From an uncultured beta proteobacterium (GTDB taxonomy: Bacteria; Pseudomonadota; Gammaproteobacteria; Burkholderiales; Burkholderiaceae_C), in assembly GCA_903853895.1 (NCBI GenBank), contig CAINUX010000048.1:1-39386 (forward strand): a stretch of 39,386 nt of DNA. The letters run 5' to 3'. Below the pieces are notes generated by a model. That model searched no databases. It was not told the origin of the DNA and saw only the letters and a program-made list of their open reading frames with translations. Shown here one piece after another: positions 15,945-23,293 of the stretch. The position numbers and the translations under genes were made by a program. Position 1 is the stretch's first letter, and each line of letters begins with the position of its first letter.

Positions 15945-16649
15945 ATGGCACATCGAAGACATAAGTTCGCAAGGGCTGGGCAGATCGCTCTCGCCATGGC
16001 CATGCTGGCAGGCTCCGCCCAAGCCCAAATAGCACCCAGTGCGGCGGAGGTGGCCCGGTACACGGGCCTGCATGCAGTCGCCCACAAAGGTGACGCATTG
16101 CTGGTTGAGAAGAAGTTGACGGGTGGTGCCGACGTGAATGCGCGTGACCCCTTTGGCCGCACCGCTGTTCACATTGCCACGTTTGCCAGACAACACGACG
16201 TGCTGCGCACGCTGGCCCAAGCCGGGGCGAACCTGGCACTGCTGGAAAACGACCGCTATGACGCAGTAACCATCGCCGCCGTGGCGAACGACGACGCCAC
16301 GCTGCAGGTCCTGCTGGCACTGGGTGCAAGTGCCAAGCTCACCACCAGCCGCTACGAAGGTACCGCGTTGATTGCCGCTGCGCATCTGGGCCACGTGGGC
16401 GTGGTCAAGCAATTGATCGCCGCAGGTGCGCCCTTGGACCACGTCAACAACCTGCACTGGACCGCAGTCATTGAATCCATTGTTTTGGGCGACGGCGGTA
16501 CGCGGCACCAACAAGTGTTGCAGGCGCTACTGTCAGCTGGTGCGAGCACCCGCCTGACGGACCGCGAGGGCAACACACCACTGTCCCTGGCCAAGTCCCG
16601 TGGCTATGGGGCTATGGTCTCCATGCTGGAAAAGGTCGGCGCCCGCTAG
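15945..16649 (+). CDS. Exported ankyrin-repeat protein
   Basis: A 234-residue protein with an N-terminal signal peptide (basic start, hydrophobic ALAMAMLAGSAQA, cleavage near residue 27). Ankyrin repeats follow at about 33-residue spacing: GLHAVAHKGDALLVEKKLTG, GRTAVHIATFARQHDVLRTL, DAVTIAAVANDDATLQVLLA, GTALIAAAHLGHVGVVKQLI, a longer unit around WTAVIESIVLGDGG, and NTPLSLAKSRGYGAMVSMLE. Ankyrin arrays bind partner proteins; a periplasmic one could act with the HbpS-like protein 39 bases upstream. Secreted ankyrin proteins near oxidative-stress genes are known in pseudomonads (AnkB with catalase), but no catalase gene is seen here. Confidence 0.9.
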   Translation: MAHRRHKFARAGQIALAMAMLAGSAQAQIAPSAAEVARYTGLHAVAHKGDALLVEKKLTGGADVNARDPFGRTAVHIATFARQHDVLRTLAQAGANLALLENDRYDAVTIAAVANDDATLQVLLALGASAKLTTSRYEGTALIAAAHLGHVGVVKQLIAAGAPLDHVNNLHWTAVIESIVLGDGGTRHQQVLQALLSAGASTRLTDREGNTPLSLAKSRGYGAMVSMLEKVGAR

Positions 16650-16682
16650 GCCAGGAAGGCCGCGCGTAGACAATATCCGTTT

Positions 16683-17570
16683 TCAACCCTGGCTGCTACG
16701 GGTTTCCCGCCCTTTGGATAGTTGGCGGATGAGCCCCTCTTGCGCTACGCAGGCCACCAACTGGCCTTGGCGGTTGAATATGTTGCCGCGGTTGAAGCCG
16801 CGCCCGTTGGCGGCGGTGGGGCTGTCGGAGGCGTACAGCAGCCATTCATCCATACGGAATGGACGGTAGAACCACATGGCGTGATCCAGACTGGCCGTCA
16901 TCATGTCGGGCTGGTAGAAGGTCACGCCGTGGGGCCGCATGCACGTGGCCAACAGACCAAAGTCAGACGCGTAGGCCAGCAAGCACTTGTTCAGCGTGGG
17001 GTCGGCCGGCATGGCGCTCACGGTACGAAACCAGGCGTAGCGGACCGGTGGTGTCTTCTGCGGGTTGAATGGATTGATGGGGTCCACCTGGCGGATTTCG
17101 ATCGGGCGGTCGCAGGTAAATTGTTCGCGGATGCGCGCGGGTATGAGGTCTTTCACCGAACGGGCCATTTCCAGCTCTGACACCAGCGACTCGGGCGGGG
17201 GTACCTGGGGCATCTCCATCTGGTGGTCAAAACCGGTTTCAAAGACCTGAAAGGATGATGACAAAATCAGAATCGGTGCGTTGTCCTGAATGGCGGTAAC
17301 GCGGCGCACACTGAAGCTCTTGCCGTCGCGGATGCGGTCAACCTGGTATTCGATCGGCAACTGGGTACTGCCAGCGCGAATAAAGTACGCGTGCAGCGAG
17401 TGCACGTCCACTCCCTCGCAGGTGTTGGCGGCCGCCACCAATGATTGACCCAGCACGTGGCCGCCGAACAGGTTTTTGAAGCCCAAGTCCTGGCTTTGGC
17501 CCAGGTAGCGGTCCGGCCCGATGGCTTGCAGTTTCATCAGATCGAGTAAACCGGTCAAAGTGTCGCTCAT
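16683..17570 (-). CDS. tesB: Acyl-CoA thioesterase II
   Basis: A 295-residue double hot-dog thioesterase hydrolysing acyl-CoAs to free acid and CoA in the cytoplasm. Family landmarks are all present: FGGHVLGQSLVAAANT early, HSLHAYFIRAG and SFSVRRVTAIQ in the first half, then FGLLATCMRPHG and MTASLDHAMWFYRPFR, which carries the catalytic Asp of the TesB triad. ATG 17570 is the family start; the longer frame to 17618 is an artefact. The start overlaps the stop of the peptidase gene (ATGA, 17567-17570), so the two are coupled. It converges with the ankyrin gene, 33 bases apart. Confidence 0.95.
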   Translation of the reverse strand: MSDTLTGLLDLMKLQAIGPDRYLGQSQDLGFKNLFGGHVLGQSLVAAANTCEGVDVHSLHAYFIRAGSTQLPIEYQVDRIRDGKSFSVRRVTAIQDNAPILILSSSFQVFETGFDHQMEMPQVPPPESLVSELEMARSVKDLIPARIREQFTCDRPIEIRQVDPINPFNPQKTPPVRYAWFRTVSAMPADPTLNKCLLAYASDFGLLATCMRPHGVTFYQPDMMTASLDHAMWFYRPFRMDEWLLYASDSPTAANGRGFNRGNIFNRQGQLVACVAQEGLIRQLSKGRETRSSQG

Positions 17571-19297
17571 GCGTGCTCCATGTGTTGGCAAGGGTCCCAC
17601 GGCATTCCACCAAGCCAACGCTTGGCCTGGTCGACGACCCCGGTCAGGCAGCCTTCATCGAAGGGCGACACGAGACCGGCTCCCCGCACCAGCGACTGGA
17701 AAGGTGCCTCGCCGCCGCGGCTGCACAGCGCGACGTAGTCCTTCATTGCGGTGGCTCGGTCGTTGTCAGCGCGCACCCAAAATTGCATGGCACAAGTCTC
17801 GGCAAGCACGTAGTCAATGTAATAGAAGGGCATGCTGTAGATGTGGGACTGCGCCTGCCACATGCCGCCCTGGCTCGCGTGCAGCATCCCGCCGTAGTTG
17901 CGCCAAGGGAGGTACGTCCGCTCCATCTCCTGCCACATCTCGCGGCGGCGCTGGGCTGTCGCCTGCGGCTCGGCATATACGAGGTGCTGGAAATGATCAA
18001 CCGCAACGCCATAAGGCAAGAAGGCGAGTTTGCCCTGCAGATCCTGGCGCCGGAATCGGTCGGCGTCGTCCTTGCCGAAGAACCCGTCCATCCACGGCCA
18101 CGTCAGGTACTCAAGGCTCATCGAGTGAACCTCAGCCGCGTCATAGCTCGGCCAAAAGTAGTCGGACAGGCGCTGATGGCGCGAGGAATAATTCTGGTAA
18201 GCGTGTCCCATCTCATGGGTAAAGACAGAAACGTCTGCGCTGGTGCCGTTGAAGTTGGCAAAGATGAACGGCAAGCCCCACTCGGTGATGCTGGTGCAGT
18301 AGCCGCCACCCGCTTTACCGTCGCGGGCCTTGAGATCAAGCAGTCCGCGCTCGTTCATCAACGCGAAAAACTCGCCCATGCCGTTGCCAAGCTCGTCAAA
18401 CATGGTTTGGGCGCGCGCCACCATCCAATCGTGGTCACCCTTTGGACGGGGGCTACCCTGGAGATCCCAGACCTTTTCATCCCACGACATCACCTGGTCT
18501 ATGCCAAGGTCCTTGGCTTGCGTCTGCTTGAGCTTGTGGGCCAGCGGGACGATGTCATCGCGGATTTGCGCGCGAAACTTGGCTACGGCGGCTTGGTCAT
18601 AGTCGTTGCGCTGGCGCAAGCGGTAGGCCATTTCAACGTAGTTCTTGAAGCCGAGCTTCTGCGACATGGCGTGGCGCAGAGTGACCAGTTCGTCATAGAT
18701 CGCGTCAAGCTCTGCCGCGTTGGAGGCGAACCAGCCCCACTGCGCCTCGCTTGCAGCCTGACGGGTGGCGCGGTCAGCGTCCATCGCAAATGCAGCCAGA
18801 CGCGAGAGGTTGTAGCTCTCACCCTGGAACGGGATTTGGGCTGCAGACTTGAGTGATGTGTACTTGGAGACCAGCTTGCTTTCGGCCACCAGATCTGCCT
18901 CGATCTTGGGATCGAAGGTGATCACGTCGTTCTCCCACATGCGAAACGCTTGCGCACCGAACTCGGTTTCGAGCTCAGCACGGTGCGGCGACTTCAGGAG
19001 CATCTTCTTGAACTCGGTTTCAGGGCCGAGGAACTTGGGCGAAAGCTCGGACTCCTGGTCTTTCGCGGCCTTGTAGTCTTCGTTCCTGGTGTCCTGCGTG
19101 AAGCGCGCATGTACTACGCTCTGCCAGGTCCCCAGCTTGATGCGCAATGCGTCCCAGCGCTGTATCGCTGCCACACGCCCAGAGGCGTCCCCCGCTGCGT
19201 TGAACGCCGCGGTAATGGTTGCGTACTCGGAGCCGACGGCGTCAACGCTTGGGGTCTCAGGCTTGAACGAATCGAAGTTCGGGAGTGTGGTGTGCAT
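17567..19297 (-). CDS. M3-family oligoendopeptidase
   Basis: A 576-residue cytosolic zinc peptidase of the M3 (thimet/oligoendopeptidase F) family, cleaving short peptides. The zinc site HEMGH lies at residues 361-365, the second acidic ligand in AAEVHSMSLE (about 387-396), and the substrate-closing segment with Tyr residues near HIYSMPFYYIDYVLAE. The N-terminal helical half contains LETEFGAQAFRMWENDV and a region typical of the PepF clade. ATG 19297 gives the usual N-terminus (MHTTLPNFDSF). It precedes and overlaps tesB, an unusual pairing with no evident metabolic link. Confidence 0.93.
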   Translation of the reverse strand: MHTTLPNFDSFKPETPSVDAVGSEYATITAAFNAAGDASGRVAAIQRWDALRIKLGTWQSVVHARFTQDTRNEDYKAAKDQESELSPKFLGPETEFKKMLLKSPHRAELETEFGAQAFRMWENDVITFDPKIEADLVAESKLVSKYTSLKSAAQIPFQGESYNLSRLAAFAMDADRATRQAASEAQWGWFASNAAELDAIYDELVTLRHAMSQKLGFKNYVEMAYRLRQRNDYDQAAVAKFRAQIRDDIVPLAHKLKQTQAKDLGIDQVMSWDEKVWDLQGSPRPKGDHDWMVARAQTMFDELGNGMGEFFALMNERGLLDLKARDGKAGGGYCTSITEWGLPFIFANFNGTSADVSVFTHEMGHAYQNYSSRHQRLSDYFWPSYDAAEVHSMSLEYLTWPWMDGFFGKDDADRFRRQDLQGKLAFLPYGVAVDHFQHLVYAEPQATAQRRREMWQEMERTYLPWRNYGGMLHASQGGMWQAQSHIYSMPFYYIDYVLAETCAMQFWVRADNDRATAMKDYVALCSRGGEAPFQSLVRGAGLVSPFDEGCLTGVVDQAKRWLGGMPWDPCQHMEHA

Positions 19298-19398
19298 GCG
19301 TGTCTCTGTGATGCGGTAGCGTGAAATGGTACGCCCATTCACCGGTAAAATGGAAGCGGATCTTCGGCCTTTCCGAAACCAAATACCCCAAAACTTTC

Positions 19399-20706
19399 AT
19401 GCCGCCCAATGCCACAAGCGCAGGGCGTTCACCGTGGTCGCAATGGCGACTACGGTGGCTCGCGCTCCCCGCCGATGATCTGCTACGTGATGCCACCTAT
19501 CGACGTCTGTGGCTGTCTATCCTGATCAGTTCTTTCGGTGGCCAGATCACCATGTTGGCATTGCCGATGACGGCCGCCGTGTTGCTCAAAGCAACGCCCT
19601 CGCAGATGGGCGTTCTCACGGCCATGGAATTGCTTCCGTTTGTTTTGTTGTCGCTACCCGCTGGTGTTTGGCTGGACCGGGTGCGCAAGTTGCCGGTCTA
19701 TGTGATTGGCGAGGGTTTGATCGCCTTGGTGCTGGCCAGCGTGCCGCTGGCCTGGTACTTCGACCGGTTGAGCATGCCGTTTATGTACACCGTGGCTTTT
19801 GCCATCGGCTGTGTTTTCGTGACCGCTGGCACAGCCGCGCAAATTGTGCTCACGCAGGTGGTGCCACGCGAAAGACTGGTAGAAGCCCATGCCAAGAATG
19901 CCTTGGCCTCTTCAGGCGCCGATGTGGCTGGACCGGGCGTTGCTGGAGCCTTGATCAAACTGGTGGGAGCGCCCTTTGCACTGCTCGCTGATGCCTTGTT
20001 ACTGGCTTTTAGTGTCTTGATTTTGCGGGGTTTGAAGGTAACCGAAAACCGCGTCAGCCATGAGGCCACCCACTTTTGGCGCGACCTAAAAGACGGCTTG
20101 CGCTTTGTGGCCAGCCAACCCGTGCTGGTGTCACTCGCGGTTTCAGTGGGCGCGTGGCAGTTCTTCCACCAGTGTGCGATGGTGGTGCAAATTGTGTACG
20201 CCACCCGTGAACTCGGTCTGAATGAAAACCAGGTGGGCATGTGCTACGTGGGCTTGGGTGGTGGCACCGTGTTAGCGAGCATTTTCGGCAACCGCATCTC
20301 GCGCCGTATTGGACCTGGGCCTTGCCTGGTGGTCGGATTTGCGGTTTGTGGATTGGGTTGGCTCCAACTGGCGCTGGGGCCATCTGGTGTTTGGGGGGTG
20401 GTTTCGTTTGTGGTGATGCTGATGTGTTTTGGGCTGGGCGCCGTCCTGCTGTTCATCAACTTCTTGGCAATGCGCCAAGCTGTTACACCCGAGCCTTTGC
20501 TAGGCCGGATGACCAGCACGATGCGTTGGCTGATCCTGATCCCTGCGGGGCCCGGGGCGATCGTAGGTGGCTACGTCGGCGAGCATATAGGTCTGCGATA
20601 CGCCATGGGGATTGGCGGCATCGGAGCTTTACTGTTGGCAGTGTGGGCCTGGCACCACCCAGGTATCCGTCATTTACGCGCGTTGCCCGCACCAACCGCT
20701 AAATGA
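19399..20706 (+). CDS. MFS transporter, EntS-like
   Basis: A 435-residue inner-membrane transporter of the major facilitator superfamily with about 12 spans. ATG 19399 is preferred over the in-frame 19321, which overlaps the divergent peptidase promoter region. The first span region ends in SFGGQITMLALPMTAAVLL and is followed by the loop-2/3 signature LPAGVWLDRVRKLPV; the long central loop (VTENRVSHEATHFWRDLKDG) separates the two halves. The layout matches the MFS_3/EntS group that exports siderophores, drugs or other small molecules. Nothing nearby indicates the substrate. Confidence 0.88.
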   Translation: MPPNATSAGRSPWSQWRLRWLALPADDLLRDATYRRLWLSILISSFGGQITMLALPMTAAVLLKATPSQMGVLTAMELLPFVLLSLPAGVWLDRVRKLPVYVIGEGLIALVLASVPLAWYFDRLSMPFMYTVAFAIGCVFVTAGTAAQIVLTQVVPRERLVEAHAKNALASSGADVAGPGVAGALIKLVGAPFALLADALLLAFSVLILRGLKVTENRVSHEATHFWRDLKDGLRFVASQPVLVSLAVSVGAWQFFHQCAMVVQIVYATRELGLNENQVGMCYVGLGGGTVLASIFGNRISRRIGPGPCLVVGFAVCGLGWLQLALGPSGVWGVVSFVVMLMCFGLGAVLLFINFLAMRQAVTPEPLLGRMTSTMRWLILIPAGPGAIVGGYVGEHIGLRYAMGIGGIGALLLAVWAWHHPGIRHLRALPAPTAK

Positions 20707-20731
20707 CAAAACTGCCCGATGAGAAATAAAC

Positions 20732-20832
20732 TTACCCCTGCGTGCTGTGGGCTAGGTTGTGGATAACAGTGTTCACAAGCCGGCGAAGCCGCGCCAGGCT
20801 TGACGATCCAGCCCGTGCCTGTTTTTTGAGCG
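20732..20832 (+). repeat. DnaA-box repeat, copy A
   Basis: About 100 bases shared with 28591-28690. The best conserved core, 20744-20766, contains CTGTGGGCTAGG and TGTGGATAA (20758-20766), the complement of a perfect DnaA box TTATCCACA. It is followed by GTGTTCACAAG and GCCGCGCCAG. GTGTTCACA is a degenerate box in the opposite orientation. The rest of 20707-20946 shows only a T run at 20822-20827 and the start region of the MoaD-like gene. Confidence 0.8.
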
Positions 20833-20946
20833 GTCGGGTTTGACGCAATCTCTTCCCATTCAGAGTGTGCTAAGGCAAAATTCCTAGACCATCCCCACGC
20901 CGGGCGGGGCATGGCCACGCGGTGCAGTCGAGACAAGAGGGACTCC

Positions 20947-21216
20947 ATGGTTACTGTTGAATTTGCAGCCAGTCTGCGCCGCCATGTGCCGTGTGCACCG
21001 CAGCGCGTCGCAGCAGGCAGCCTGCGCTGCGTGCTGAGTGCAGCACTGGCAGCCGCCCCCGACTTGAACCACTACGTGTTTGACGATCAAGGCAATATTC
21101 GCAAACATGTAGCGGTCTTTGTCAACACAGCCATGGTGCTGAACCGCCAGAACCTGGACCAGGTGCTGGAGCCTGGTGACAGCGTGCTGGTTATACAGGC
21201 GCTAACCGGTGGCTAG
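20947..21216 (+). CDS. MoaD/ThiS-like ubiquitin-fold protein
   Basis: An 89-residue protein of the beta-grasp MoaD/ThiS type: MVTVEFAASLRRHVP as the first hairpin, LRCVLSAALAAAPDL as the helix, HVAVFVNTAMV as the later strand, and ALTGG at the C-terminus. The terminal Gly-Gly is the residue pair that is adenylated and thiocarboxylated in sulfur-carrier proteins, so it is probably functional. No E1-like activating gene (MoeB/ThiF) or cofactor synthesis gene lies nearby. The next gene, an Asp-box propeller, follows after 37 bases on the same strand. ATG 20947 follows a GAGGGAC ribosome site. Confidence 0.82.
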   Translation: MVTVEFAASLRRHVPCAPQRVAAGSLRCVLSAALAAAPDLNHYVFDDQGNIRKHVAVFVNTAMVLNRQNLDQVLEPGDSVLVIQALTGG

Positions 21217-21253
21217 TTATCAGATATCCGATGATCACACCAGAAAATCGACC

Positions 21254-22354
21254 ATGCAAACCCTTCTTATAGCCAGCCGCAAAGGCCTGTTCGTGGTGCG
21301 CGGCCACGACACGCAGTGGGCCATTGCCGCCCACCACTTTGCCGGCGACCCTGTGACCCAAGTGTTGGTCGATCCCCGCAATGGAGACTGGTACGCCGCA
21401 CTGCGCATGGGCCATTTTGGGGTGAAGTTGCGCAAGAGCAGCGATCAAGGTACGACTTGGGCGGAGATCACCTCGCCCGCCTTCCCGCCAAAACCCACCG
21501 AAGGACCATTCGCCGACGACCCCACGCCCTGGAATGTGGAAATGGTGTGGAGCCTGGCGGCCGGATCTGCAGCCGAACCCGGCACGTTGTGGGCCGGCTG
21601 CATGCCGGCGGGTCTGTTCAAATCCGAAGACGGCGGCCTGAGCTGGACGCTGAACACCGCGCTGTGGTTTGAGCCGCGCCGCTTGGGTTGGTTTGGCGGC
21701 GGCAACGACTACCCTGGCATGCATTCGCTGCTGGTCGACCCGCGCAACCCAAGGCACCTGACGCTGGCCATCTCCTGCGGCGGTGTGTGGCAAACGGTGG
21801 ACGGCGGCCAGTCCTGGAGCCTAACCGCCAATGGCATGAAGGCCGACTACCTGCCTGCCGACAGTGAGCAGGACCCCAACACGCAAGACCCACACCGCAT
21901 GGTGCAGTGCGCCGCGCACGCCGATGTGCTGTGGGTGCAGCACCACTGCGGGCTGTACCGCTCCCTTGATGCGGGCCACAGCTGGCAAGGCATCGCGGCG
22001 CCCGCCCCCTCAGGCTTCGGCTTTGCCGTGGCCTGCGATCCGGTCGACCCGCTACGCGCCTGGTTTGTGCCGGCGCAGGCCGACACGCACCGCTACGCCG
22101 TGGACGGAAAAATGGTGGTCAACCGCACCGACGATGGCGGCGCCAGTTTTCAAACCTTCAGCGACGGATTGCCGCAGCAACACGCCTACCATCTGGTCTA
22201 CCGACACAGCCTGGAGTTGGCACCTGACCGCCAAACCCTGGCCATGTCGTCCACCACCGGCGGCCTCTGGATCAGCCCCGATGCGGGGGAACACTGGCAC
22301 TGCGTCTCCCAAGACCTGCCACCCGTGGCCGCGCTGAGCTGGGTGGCGCCGTAG
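21254..22354 (+). CDS. Asp-box (BNR) beta-propeller protein
   Basis: A 366-residue protein with six Asp boxes of the S-x-D-x-G-x-x-W type: KSSDQGTTW, KSEDGGLSW, QTVDGGQSW, RSLDAGHSW, RTDDGGASF and ISPDAGEHW. This gives a six- to seven-bladed propeller, a fold shared by sialidases and sortilin-like or photosystem-assembly YCF48 proteins. The catalytic Arg triad and Asp of sialidases are not evident, so it is better called a binding scaffold or uncharacterised hydrolase. There is no signal peptide, hence probably cytoplasmic. It is paired with the MoaD-like gene upstream and converges with the esterase gene, leaving only 7 bases between stops. Confidence 0.85.
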   Translation: MQTLLIASRKGLFVVRGHDTQWAIAAHHFAGDPVTQVLVDPRNGDWYAALRMGHFGVKLRKSSDQGTTWAEITSPAFPPKPTEGPFADDPTPWNVEMVWSLAAGSAAEPGTLWAGCMPAGLFKSEDGGLSWTLNTALWFEPRRLGWFGGGNDYPGMHSLLVDPRNPRHLTLAISCGGVWQTVDGGQSWSLTANGMKADYLPADSEQDPNTQDPHRMVQCAAHADVLWVQHHCGLYRSLDAGHSWQGIAAPAPSGFGFAVACDPVDPLRAWFVPAQADTHRYAVDGKMVVNRTDDGGASFQTFSDGLPQQHAYHLVYRHSLELAPDRQTLAMSSTTGGLWISPDAGEHWHCVSQDLPPVAALSWVAP

Positions 22355-22361
22355 CGCGGGG

Positions 22362-23204
22362 CTAGCGCCCCAATAGGCCCAAAAAGCGCGCAATCTTTTG
22401 AGCCAGCGTTTGGGATTCCTTCTGCAGTAGCTGCGCGCTGATGCTGTCCACCGAATGCTCGGTTCCCGGGACGATGTGCAGGTCGTACATCGCGCCGGAG
22501 TCTTGCCAGACCCGGGCGGTCGACGCTTCCGACGCAAAGTCCACACGGGCCATGCCCTTGCCCCGGCCGCCGCCAACCGGCACGTTCGCATCGTCCGCGC
22601 CATGGATCGCAAGCAAGCGCTTGCCCCGTGCTTGCGGGCAGCGGGTGGCGCCCGACTCCAGCGCGCCTGAGATGGGCACGGCCGCAGCGAAGACCGTGGT
22701 CTCGCACATCACGCGTTGCGTCATCATCGCGCCATTGGAGTGGCCCACACCAAAAATGCGGCTGCGATCGATGCCATAGCGCTGGGCGATGTCTTCCACC
22801 GCGCTGCGGATATAGCCCACGTCATCGGTGTTCTTTTCCGCCGGTTGGCCACAACAGCCGCCGGCGTTCCAGCCCAGCTTGTCGGCCCCCAAAAAGCGGG
22901 CCACCGGTGTGCCATTGAGATACGCCACGACGAAGCCGCCTGCGTCCGCCACGGCGTTCAGGTTGAGCGCGCTCTCGGCGCGCCCCGCCGCGAGGCGCTG
23001 CGCATTGCCCAGCCCGCCGTGCAGCACCACGACCAGGGCGCGGTTGCCAAAGGCCGGGAGATTGGCCGGTGCGTAGACCAGTGCAGTGCGGCCCGCAAAG
23101 GTCTCGGTGACTGGTTCTGCAGCGCTGGCGCACAGACAACTCAGTGTGCACGCAGCCACTACAACACTTGAAAAAAAACGCGGCAAAGGAATGGAATACG
23201 CCAT
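22362..23204 (-). CDS. Secreted PHB-depolymerase/feruloyl-esterase-like alpha/beta hydrolase
   Basis: A 280-residue protein. ATG 23204 starts a clear signal peptide (SSVVVAACTLSCLCASA, mature from about AEPVTETF). The alpha/beta-hydrolase core follows: ALVVVLHGGLGNAQ near residue 60, GWNAGGCCGQPAEKNTDDVG (a two-Cys motif usual in this family), the nucleophile elbow GVGHSNGAMMTQ, then HGADDANVPVGGG with the acid and GTEHSVD with the His. It matches the LpqC/esterase PHB depolymerase group that cleaves short polyester or aryl ester bonds outside the cytoplasm. It lies 89 bases after the cysteine desulfurase gene on the same strand. Confidence 0.9.
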   Translation of the reverse strand: MAYSIPLPRFFSSVVVAACTLSCLCASAAEPVTETFAGRTALVYAPANLPAFGNRALVVVLHGGLGNAQRLAAGRAESALNLNAVADAGGFVVAYLNGTPVARFLGADKLGWNAGGCCGQPAEKNTDDVGYIRSAVEDIAQRYGIDRSRIFGVGHSNGAMMTQRVMCETTVFAAAVPISGALESGATRCPQARGKRLLAIHGADDANVPVGGGRGKGMARVDFASEASTARVWQDSGAMYDLHIVPGTEHSVDSISAQLLQKESQTLAQKIARFLGLLGR

Positions 23205-23293
23205 ATTCGATGTGGTGTGGACAGTGAACAGAATCAGCGAACACTGTATATCCAATCCGCCAAGTGCGGGATCGACGGGAAACCGGTTGCGCG

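Noticed and set aside
17573..18856. Long open frame on the strand opposite the M3 peptidase gene
   Set aside because: It mirrors the codon structure of a well-conserved gene and has no family features; similar antisense frames face the genes at 26695-28068, 31578-32819 and 10178-11338.
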